From CBFHND01 sp965657085 (GTDB taxonomy: Bacteria > Pseudomonadota > Alphaproteobacteria > Rhodobacterales > Rhodobacteraceae), in the NCBI GenBank assembly GCA_965657085.1, contig CBFHND010000015.1, forward strand, positions 8,561-72,560: a stretch of 64,000 nt of DNA, in the 5' to 3' direction. How positions within the stretch are numbered: the first letter of the stretch is position 1; every line of letters starts with the position of its first letter. The notes below the pieces were generated by a model. That model did no database searches, was not told where the DNA came from, and saw nothing but the letters and a program-made list of their open reading frames with translations. Below, one piece after another: positions 58,348-64,000 of the stretch. The position numbers and the translations under genes are program-made.

Positions 58348-59040
58348 CTATCGGCTCAGCACATCCTCGACCCATGTCGGTACGGTTTGCGATGCCGGGC
58401 CGAAACGGGTCTCTTCGAATTGCGATACCGTGGCTGAGGGGTCGAGGTTCAGCTCGACCGTTTGCGCGCCACAGTGGCCCGCCAGTTGCACGAACCCCGC
58501 CGCCGGATAGACATTGCCTGAGGTGCCGATGGCCGCAAAGACGTCCGCCCGTTGCAGCGCCCGTTCGATCCGGTCCATCTCGTAGGGGATTTCGCCAAAC
58601 CACACGATGTCGGGCCGTGCCGTGGGTGCCGCGCAGCGCGGACAGCTTTGGCCCACTTCCATCACCAGTGGTGCAGGCCACCGGGCGTCGCAGGCCGCAC
58701 AAAGCGCAGAGTTCAGTGCACCGTGCATGTGCAGGACGTTTTGCGCGCCTGCCTTTTCATGCAGGTCATCCACGTTTTGCGTCACGATCAACACATCGCC
58801 CTTGTGCTCGGCCTCAAGCCGGGCAAGCGCCTCGTGCGCCGGGTTCGGCGTGGCCTCGGCCGATTGCGCGCGGCGGGCGTTGTAGAAATCCACGACCAGT
58901 TTGGGGTTGCGCGCAAAGCCTTCGGGGGTGGCCACATCCTCGATCCGGTGCTGCGCCCAAAGACCGCCCTCGTCGCGAAAGGTGCCAAGCCCGCTTTCGG
59001 CGGAAATACCCGCGCCGGTCAGAATAACGATATTGGACAT
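58348..59040 (-). CDS. NAD-dependent protein deacylase, class III sirtuin (CobB-like)
   Basis: The start MSNIVILTGAGISAESG at 59040 gives 230 residues. Sirtuin motifs: GAGISAESGLGTFR, QNVDDLHEKAG, the catalytic histidine in HMHG, and a zinc site CAACDARWP...CPRC. Tyr53 and Arg56 in VVDFYNARR are the class III residues that favour acidic acyl groups (succinyl, malonyl), so it is probably a desuccinylase as well as deacetylase. That fits an organism with active ethylmalonyl-CoA chemistry; this link is inference. Confidence 0.93.
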   Translation of the reverse strand: MSNIVILTGAGISAESGLGTFRDEGGLWAQHRIEDVATPEGFARNPKLVVDFYNARRAQSAEATPNPAHEALARLEAEHKGDVLIVTQNVDDLHEKAGAQNVLHMHGALNSALCAACDARWPAPLVMEVGQSCPRCAAPTARPDIVWFGEIPYEMDRIERALQRADVFAAIGTSGNVYPAAGFVQLAGHCGAQTVELNLDPSATVSQFEETRFGPASQTVPTWVEDVLSR

Positions 59041-59101
59041 GAACCCCCCGCCTCGTGATGCCTTGCCCCTGTTTGGCACGTCACAGGCGCGAAGGTCCAG
59101 A

Positions 59102-60067
59102 TCAGGCGTCGAGCGCGCGCAGATCGCCCGCCAGCCACGGCAACTGTGTCAGCGCGGGATCAATCATATGCGTCTGGATCAGGCGGCGCATGGTGTGAGA
59201 CACATCTACCGGCACCTCGCCCGCCCAATCGGTGCTGGCAAACAGCGATATCGTGCGCGCAAAGGGGTTGAACGGCAGCGTCAGAACATCGACCTCTGCA
59301 TGAAAGCGTTCGGCGCGCATGTATCCCAAGGGCGTGGTGATGGCCCAGCCCAGACCGCGCGCCACCATGGCCATCAGCGCCAGGTGGCTGCCGATTTCGA
59401 ACCGCTCCGGGAAATCCAGCTTTTGGCGGGCCAGATGTGCTTCGATCTGGCGGGCGATCAGTTGTTCGCGTTCATAGCGCAGCAGCGGCAGGCCGCCCAA
59501 CTGCTGCATGATGTCACCGTCCGGATCAACCTTGCCCTTGGGCACCACGAGGATGAAGGGATCGCGCGCCAGCGGGTATTCGAGGATACCGTCGATCACG
59601 TTGCCTGCACTGGCGGAAATGGCGATGTGCAGGCGCTTGTCCTGCACCTGTTCGAGAATCTTGTGACTGGGCGCTGTGATCAGGGTAAAACGGCACTTGG
59701 TCAGGCTGTCGGCCAGCACGGTGATCAGGCGCGGCGTCAGATCGCTTTCGAAATCGTCGATCAGCCCGATGCTGAGCGCGCTGAGGTGGGCCAGGTCCAT
59801 CACGGTCAATTCGCTTTGTGCCAGCCGAAGCTGTCCCAGCGCCGCCTCAGCCCGCATCAAAAAGCTGTGCCCCGCAGGGGTCAGGCGCATGGGACGCTTG
59901 CCGTGATCGATCAAATCGGTGTCGAGAGCGGTTTCAAGGTTGCGCAATTGCTGGCTGACCGCTGGCTGGCTCAGGCCCGTCAACGTCGCGGCCTGTGCAA
60001 CCGACCCGGTGGCAGCCAGCGCCTCGAACACCTCAAGCCCGCGTAATGTGACGCCTTTGCTCAGCAT
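59102..60067 (-). CDS. LysR-family transcriptional regulator
   Basis: This 321-residue protein has a LysR helix-turn-helix in its first 60 residues (LRGLEVFEALAATGSVAQAA, LSQPAVSQQLRNLE) and a periplasmic-binding-like effector domain. It is divergent from the carbon-nitrogen hydrolase gene with a 188-bp gap that holds an inverted repeat at 60095-60125, the expected binding place. It probably regulates that hydrolase. The inducer is unknown. Confidence 0.88.
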   Translation of the reverse strand: MLSKGVTLRGLEVFEALAATGSVAQAATLTGLSQPAVSQQLRNLETALDTDLIDHGKRPMRLTPAGHSFLMRAEAALGQLRLAQSELTVMDLAHLSALSIGLIDDFESDLTPRLITVLADSLTKCRFTLITAPSHKILEQVQDKRLHIAISASAGNVIDGILEYPLARDPFILVVPKGKVDPDGDIMQQLGGLPLLRYEREQLIARQIEAHLARQKLDFPERFEIGSHLALMAMVARGLGWAITTPLGYMRAERFHAEVDVLTLPFNPFARTISLFASTDWAGEVPVDVSHTMRRLIQTHMIDPALTQLPWLAGDLRALDA

Positions 60068-60094
60068 GGAAATCCCCTATGATTTTCGAAATTG

Positions 60095-60125
60095 TGAAAC
60101 TTTGACCGCATTTCGTCAAGTTTCA
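60095..60125. promoter_or_regulatory. Inverted repeat in the LysR/CN-hydrolase divergent promoter
   Basis: TGAAACTTTGAC (60095-60106) pairs with GTCAAGTTTCA (60115-60125) apart from one extra T, around an 8-base spacer. It lies 28 bp from the LysR start codon and is a good candidate for autoregulation by the LysR protein and control of the hydrolase. Confidence 0.55.
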
Positions 60126-60255
60126 TTGGAGTGTCTTTATTCGAGATATCCGAAAAGCCAACATCTGCATACCGTTTGCGCGCCCTGTTCAAACCGCTTG
60201 CGCCATAAATCCGTTGACTTCATGCTACAGGCCCAATCGACCGGAGCCGCCTGCC

Positions 60256-61140
60256 ATGAAGATCGCAACCGCCGCCTATCCCCTTGATGTGCTGACAGGG
60301 TGGGCGGCCTATGAAGACAAGATCACAACATGGGTGGAACAGGCTGCGCGCGAAGGGGCTGATCTGTTGGTCTTTCCTGAATACGGGGCAATGGAATTGG
60401 CTACGCTTGCCGGTCTGGACGTGGCGGGCGATCTCGAAGCGTCCTTGCATGCGGTATCTGACCGATTGCCTGATGCGGATGCCTTGCATGCCCATCTGGC
60501 GGGGCAATTCGGCGTACATATCCTTGCGGCATCCGCCCCTTGTGTGCCGCAGGCGGGCCATCGCCCCGTCAACCGCGCGCGGTTGTTTGCGCCCGGTGGC
60601 GCGGTCGGCGTTCAGGACAAGCAGATCATGACCCGGTTCGAGGCCGAAGTTTGGGACGTGGCACCGGGCAGTGATCCGCTGCAGCTGTTCGACACAAGCC
60701 TTGGACGGATCGGCGTTCTGATCTGCTATGATGCGGAGTTTCCGATTTTGGGGCGGGCCTTGTCCGAGGCCGATATCATTCTTGTCCCGTCCGTGACCGA
60801 GGCCGCCGCTGGCTATTGGCGCGTGCGCATCGGGGCCATGGCGCGGGCTCTGGAAAATCAGTGCGTTACGGTGATGTCTTCGGTGGTGGGCGATGCCGCG
60901 TGGTCCGAGGCGGTGGATGTATCCGTGGGGGCCGGAGGGGTCTTTGGCCCGCCGGACGTTGGCTTTCCGGAAGATGGCATTCTGGCCCTGGGCGCGCTGA
61001 ATGCGCCGGGATGGACCTATGCCGACGTTGATCTGGAGGCCATCGCACAGGCGCGGGCCGATGGCACCGTCCTCAACCGACGCGACTGGCGCGCGCAACA
61101 GGGACGCGACAAACCCGCCACAATTCGCGACCTTACGTGA
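60256..61140 (+). CDS. Carbon-nitrogen hydrolase (nitrilase superfamily)
   Basis: The ATG at 60256 gives 294 residues. The catalytic triad is clear: E42 in VFPEYGAME, K122 in QDKQIMTRFE and C157 in ICYDAEFP. The nitrilase fold acts on amides, nitriles or ureido compounds; this subgroup (with an ICYDAEFP cysteine loop) is usually an amidase rather than a true nitrilase. The divergent LysR gene suggests inducible degradation of an amide or related compound. Confidence 0.88.
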   Translation: MKIATAAYPLDVLTGWAAYEDKITTWVEQAAREGADLLVFPEYGAMELATLAGLDVAGDLEASLHAVSDRLPDADALHAHLAGQFGVHILAASAPCVPQAGHRPVNRARLFAPGGAVGVQDKQIMTRFEAEVWDVAPGSDPLQLFDTSLGRIGVLICYDAEFPILGRALSEADIILVPSVTEAAAGYWRVRIGAMARALENQCVTVMSSVVGDAAWSEAVDVSVGAGGVFGPPDVGFPEDGILALGALNAPGWTYADVDLEAIAQARADGTVLNRRDWRAQQGRDKPATIRDLT

Positions 61141-61223
61141 ATAGCCCTTGAAAACAGGCCCCATTGGGCGCATTTAGTGCCGCGTCTGCCTCTGAAAGCA
61201 GACGGTTTGATAAAGGAGAGACC

Positions 61224-61442
61224 ATGGCCAAGGAAGATACGCTCGAATTTCCCGGTGTCGTGAAGGAACTCCTGCCCAATGCGACGTTTCGGGTCGAGCT
61301 AGAAAATGGCCATGAGATCATCGCACACACGGCAGGCAAGATGCGCAAAAACCGCATCCGTGTTCTGGCTGGCGACAAGGTGCAAGTCGAAATGACACCT
61401 TACGATCTGACCAAAGGTCGGATCAACTACCGCTTCAAGTAA
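61224..61442 (+). CDS. infA: Translation initiation factor IF-1
   Basis: The start MAKEDTLEFPGVVKELLPNA at 61224 has a strong AAAGGAGAG ribosome site and gives the standard 72 residues. The S1/OB-fold sequence FRVELENGHEIIAHTAGKMRKN, VLAGDKVQVEMTPYDLTKGR is near-universal. It leads an operon with maf (8 bases later), the RNase gene and yacG. Confidence 0.97.
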   Translation: MAKEDTLEFPGVVKELLPNATFRVELENGHEIIAHTAGKMRKNRIRVLAGDKVQVEMTPYDLTKGRINYRFK

Positions 61443-61449
61443 AGCCCAA

Positions 61450-62025
61450 GTGGCTTTTATCCTGGGATCGGGTAGCCCGAGGCGGCTTGAGCTGCTCGGG
61501 CAAATTGGCGTTGTGCCGGATAACGTGCGCGCGCCTGATATCGATGAAACCCCGCGCAAGGGCGAACTCCCGCGACCTTATTGCGTCCGTATGGCAGCCG
61601 AAAAAGCAGCGGCTGTGCCTGCGGACGCGGATGATGTGGTGCTGTGCGCAGACACCACTGTCGCGCTGGGCCGCAGGATTCTGGGCAAACCCGCGGATGC
61701 GGCCGAGGCCGAGGCGTTTTTGCGGATGATGTCGGGCCGCCGTCATCGCGTGATCACGGCCGTGGCCGTGCGCAAGGGCGAACAACTGTGGCAACGCGAT
61801 GTGGTCAGCACCGTGCGCATGAAAACGCTCAGCACATCCGAGGTGCGGGGATACCTTGCAACAGGCGATTGGCAGGGCAAGGCGGGCGGTTATGGCATTC
61901 AGGGGCCTGCCGGGGCGTTGATCCCGTGGATCTCCGGGTCCTTCACCGGCATCGTAGGCCTGCCATTGACGGAAACTGCGGGGCTGCTCATGGCGGCGGG
62001 CCTCCCGGTCTGGAGCGTGACATGA
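61450..62025 (+). CDS. maf: Maf-family nucleotide pyrophosphatase
   Basis: The GTG start at 61450 gives 191 residues. The family motifs are present: FILGSGSPRRLELLGQIGV, the DETP motif, AEKAAAV, CADTTVALG, LGKPADAAEA and the late GGYGIQGPAGALI. Maf proteins hydrolyse modified or non-canonical nucleoside triphosphates. The stop overlaps the RNase start (ATGA), so the pair is translationally coupled. Confidence 0.93.
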   Translation: MAFILGSGSPRRLELLGQIGVVPDNVRAPDIDETPRKGELPRPYCVRMAAEKAAAVPADADDVVLCADTTVALGRRILGKPADAAEAEAFLRMMSGRRHRVITAVAVRKGEQLWQRDVVSTVRMKTLSTSEVRGYLATGDWQGKAGGYGIQGPAGALIPWISGSFTGIVGLPLTETAGLLMAAGLPVWSVT

Positions 62026-63044
62026 AGGGCAATACCATCCTGCTGGATCAAGTCGGAGGGCGCGAGGCTGCGGCCCTGATGGTCGACGGCAAACTTGACG
62101 ATCTTCTGATCGACAGCGATGCACCGCGCCCCGGCACGATCTACCGCGCCGTGGCTGACAGGCCCGTCAAAGGGCAGGGGGGCATGTTTCTCAAGATCCC
62201 CGATGGCAGCGCGTTCCTGCGTCAGGTCAAGGGGCTGTCCCCCGGTCAGACGCTTCTGGTGCAGGTCACAGGATTTGCAGAGCCGGGCAAGGCTATTCCA
62301 GTCACCCAAAAGCTGCTGTTCAAGAGCCGCTATGCGATTGTCACTCCGGATGCGCCGGGTCTGAACATTTCGCGCAGCATTCGCGATGACGATTTGCGTG
62401 ATCAGTTGCTGGAGATCGCCCACGAGGCGATGGAGGGGCGCGAAATGGGATTGATCCTGCGCTCGTGTTGCGATGGTGCGGATGCCGGGGATATCGCCGA
62501 AGACATAGTCGTCATGGCCGATCTGGCCGCGCAAGTGCTGGCCGACACAGGCGACACCGCAGAGGTTTTGAGTGAAGGCGATGGCCCCCACATCCTGGCG
62601 TGGCGCGACTGGACCGACCCGGCCGAGGTGGTGACCGAGGACGGATGCTTTGACACCATGGGCGTGCTGGATGCGATCGATGGCGCCATGAACCCGCAGG
62701 TGTCTCTGGGGGGCGGCGCATCGATGTTCGTGGAGCCGACGCGTGCGCTGGTGGCCGTGGACGTCAACACCGGCGCCGATGCGTCCCTGGCCGCAGGGAT
62801 CAAGGCAAATATGGCCGCCGCACGGGCCTTGCCGTCCGCTTTGCGGGTGCGCGGTCTGGGCGGACAAATCGTTCTGGACCTCGCGCCCATGCCCAAAAAG
62901 GACCGCCGCGCATTTGAGAACGCGTTGCGCGGCGCCTTCCGCAGTGACACGATTGACACGACCCTGGTGGGCTGGACACCGCTGGGCCACTTTGAGTTGC
63001 AACGCAAACGCGCCCGTGTCGCCCTGTCCGAGGTCGCAACATGA
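62022..63044 (+). CDS. Short ribonuclease E/G-family protein
   Basis: Starting at MKGNTILLDQVGG (62022, overlapping maf) gives 340 residues. The RNase E/G core is recognisable from SLGGGASMFVEPTRALVAVDVNTGA, RGLGGQIVLDLAPM and a C-terminal RKRARVALSEV. The magnesium-binding aspartates in AVDVNTG and VLDLAPM are retained. Compared with RNase G (about 490) or RNase E it is shortened, with a reduced N-terminal S1 region; RNA processing is expected but target and oligomer state are unknown. The next gene overlaps by 4 bases. Confidence 0.85.
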   Translation: MKGNTILLDQVGGREAAALMVDGKLDDLLIDSDAPRPGTIYRAVADRPVKGQGGMFLKIPDGSAFLRQVKGLSPGQTLLVQVTGFAEPGKAIPVTQKLLFKSRYAIVTPDAPGLNISRSIRDDDLRDQLLEIAHEAMEGREMGLILRSCCDGADAGDIAEDIVVMADLAAQVLADTGDTAEVLSEGDGPHILAWRDWTDPAEVVTEDGCFDTMGVLDAIDGAMNPQVSLGGGASMFVEPTRALVAVDVNTGADASLAAGIKANMAAARALPSALRVRGLGGQIVLDLAPMPKKDRRAFENALRGAFRSDTIDTTLVGWTPLGHFELQRKRARVALSEVAT

Positions 63045-63223
63045 CGTGTCCGATCTGCAAGAAGGACACGGCCCCCGCCTACCGCCCGTTCTGTTCACGC
63101 CGGTGCGCGGATGTCGATCTGGCACGCTGGCTGGGCGGGGATTACGCGGTGCCGTCCAATGATCCCGAAGACATGGAGCGCGCCATGGACGAAGCCGAAC
63201 GCGAGGCGCGCAAACCTCATTGA
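63041..63223 (+). CDS. yacG: DNA gyrase inhibitor/zinc-ribbon protein YacG
   Basis: The 60-residue protein has the YacG zinc site C3, C6, C18 and C22 (CPIC and CSRRC), followed by DLARWLGGDYAVP and an acidic tail. YacG binds DNA gyrase in E. coli and inhibits it. Its start overlaps the RNase stop by 4 bases, so it is the last gene of the infA-maf-RNase-yacG run before tRNA-Phe. Confidence 0.92.
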   Translation: MTCPICKKDTAPAYRPFCSRRCADVDLARWLGGDYAVPSNDPEDMERAMDEAEREARKPH

Positions 63224-63304
63224 GGATCAACGGCAAAAAGCCTCTGGACACTATCCGCGCAAGGTCCTAGAACCCGCTCACCCGACTGCATCGCAGTGAC
63301 CCGT

Positions 63305-63379
63305 GCCCGGGTAGCTCAGGGGTAGAGCAGTGGATTGAAAATCCTCGTGTCGGTGGTTCGATTCCGCCCCCGGGCACCA
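63305..63379 (+). tRNA. tRNA-Phe (anticodon GAA)
   Basis: A 75-base cloverleaf with encoded CCA: acceptor stem GCCCGGG (63305-63311) pairs with CCCGGGC, discriminator A and CCA follow. The D arm GCTC/GAGC, anticodon loop TTGAAAA (anticodon GAA), and T arm GGTGG-TTCGATT-CCGCC are complete. One anticodon-stem pair is a T28:T42 mismatch (GTGGA against TCCTC). The gene borders abruptly AT-rich DNA and is a likely integration target. Confidence 0.97.
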
Positions 63380-63674
63380 TTTTACAAGCAATATCAATGA
63401 CTTAGCAGAGCGCCATACACGCTTAAGTTGTGTTTTTCAAAAACACACCAAACACACACTTTTTGACGTGTTGCTCGATATTTTAGGCGCTGAATCACGG
63501 TGTTGAACACTGTGTTGGCTAGTGCTGTGTTGCGAACACTGTGTTGGCGGATTTTTTTGGGCGGACGTGGTTTGGGACACGATTGGTGTAGTTACCAACA
63601 CCGTGGGTGTTAGGAGGTCCCACACACCGACGTGGCCAATTTCAGTACTAAAAATATGACGAGTCGATCTAATG
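63380..63674. other. AT-rich, repeat-containing intergenic DNA after tRNA-Phe
   Basis: This 295-bp stretch has markedly lower GC than the rest of the window. It holds a perfect 9-bp inverted repeat (TGTGTTTTT at 63429-63437, AAAAACACA at 63439-63447), a 15-bp direct repeat and several AACAC/GTGTT dyads. A 62-residue frame on the minus strand looks spurious. I see no integrase gene here. Confidence 0.6.
63505..63548. repeat. 15-bp direct repeat near the tRNA
   Basis: GAACACTGTGTTGGC occurs at 63505-63519 and 63534-63548, each with an internal AACAC-T-GTGTT palindrome; a related dyad AACACC-GTG-GGTGTT is at 63597-63611. Such iterated dyads may be integrase or excisionase binding sites or a regulator's operators. 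Confidence 0.6.
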
Positions 63675-63959
63675 CTAGACTACGAGATCGCCTGTTATGG
63701 GCATCGTGTGACGATCTACAGCATTGTATTCTTGCAAGAGAGGTCTTTGGCTGTCTAACCAATTTACCCCACGTTTGATATTTTCGTCTAGCATTTCGCT
63801 GTCTCTAACAACTATAGCAACAACTTCCTCTTTAGTCCGCATTAGACGGTGGTCACCATCAGCGAACGCTTGAGCGTGCCAGTCTTGGATATTTTGCAAG
63901 AATTCATCAAAACATTCAGGCTTGGGTTTGAAACGAACAATCGATAGTTTTTTTGGCAT
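63675..63959 (-). CDS. Small hypothetical protein of the AT-rich block
   Basis: This 94-residue protein starts MPKKLSIVRFKPKPECFDEF with a good AAGGAG ribosome site 8 bases before the ATG, so it is probably real. It is soluble and has a beta-alpha pattern like small ABM-type (antibiotic biosynthesis monooxygenase) dimers: IVRFKPKPECFDEFLQNI and VVAIVVRDSEMLDENI. That fold is only a guess. Its codon use is AT-rich, unlike all genes to its left, a sign of horizontal transfer. Confidence 0.65.
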   Translation of the reverse strand: MPKKLSIVRFKPKPECFDEFLQNIQDWHAQAFADGDHRLMRTKEEVVAIVVRDSEMLDENIKRGVNWLDSQRPLLQEYNAVDRHTMPITGDLVV

Positions 63960-64000
63960 TCCTCAACTCCTTTGTATTTACACTACTTATTTACTGAAAC

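Noticed and set aside
63429..63611. Possible CRISPR array because of several short repeats
   Set aside because: Repeats are only 11-15 bp with irregular spacing and internal symmetry; there are no uniform spacers and no cas genes.
63437..63625. 62-codon minus-strand frame in the AT-rich region
   Set aside because: It overlaps the direct repeats, is Ser/Thr/Gln-rich with no fold, and lacks a ribosome site.

Overview
The window is 64 kb of high-GC chromosome from an alphaproteobacterium, almost certainly a marine Rhodobacterales/Roseobacter-group species. Supporting markers are crotonyl-CoA carboxylase/reductase with MeaB (ethylmalonyl-CoA pathway), a LuxR/LuxI acyl-homoserine-lactone pair, the alphaproteobacterial cell-cycle regulator GcrA, and candidate CtrA, LexA (GTTC-N7-GTTC) and Irr sites of alphaproteobacterial type. 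Genes are densely packed, and many neighbours overlap by 1, 4 or 8 bases. I cannot name the genus from the sequence alone.

Layout. 1-4.8 kb: 3' end of ccr, a quorum-sensing block (short conserved ORF, luxR, luxI) whose promoter carries a perfect CtrA box and three GANTC sites, a RecD-like helicase and an SDR. 4.8-11.4 kb (minus strand): TIGR02186-type membrane protein plus TauE/SafE exporter, then a complete BMP-family ABC importer. 11.5-17.5 kb (minus): rimI-tsaB-GFA-nfu operon preceded by a long hairpin containing an Irr-like box, a degenerate trypsin-like protein, a Usp protein, a DsbA-family isomerase and a class IV aminotransferase. 17.6-22.7 kb: small housekeeping genes, including a small protein made of two tandem repeats behind a perfect LexA box, a double-CDGSH protein and RimO. 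22.8-29.8 kb: AsmA, then the surface-polysaccharide operon kpsT-kpsE-kdsA-phosphomannomutase-yunG. 30-34.4 kb: ArsR-controlled SO_0444-like metal permease, uracil-DNA glycosylase, SseB-like, rhodanese and esterase genes. 34.4-40.4 kb (minus): opgC-opgG-opgH (periplasmic glucans) and a TTC38-like TPR protein. 40.5-46.7 kb: CoA-transferase plus TPP enzyme, a decayed copper ATPase (copA) pseudogene with its operator and an intact cueR, gcrA, and a DMT exporter. 47-57.3 kb: argD-argF-isomerase-ketopantoate reductase, gnd, hrpB, meaB, DUF2855 and rpmB. 57.4-63.4 kb: a periplasmic copper chaperone, class III sirtuin, LysR/CN-hydrolase divergent pair, and infA-maf-RNase G-yacG ending at tRNA-Phe. 63.4-64 kb: abruptly AT-rich, repeat-containing DNA with one small gene, probably the left end of an island integrated at the tRNA.

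Functional themes. Cell-cycle and quorum sensing may meet here, through the CtrA/GANTC promoter of luxRI and the presence of gcrA. Copper handling appears rearranged: copA is dead while cueR, a PCuAC chaperone and an SO_0444-type permease remain. Envelope glycans are represented by the kps/kds and opg operons. The most novel lead is the LexA-box-controlled tandem-repeat protein at 20571-20930. No CRISPR array, rRNA operon or complete insertion sequence was seen. All homology statements come from reading motifs, not from database searches.
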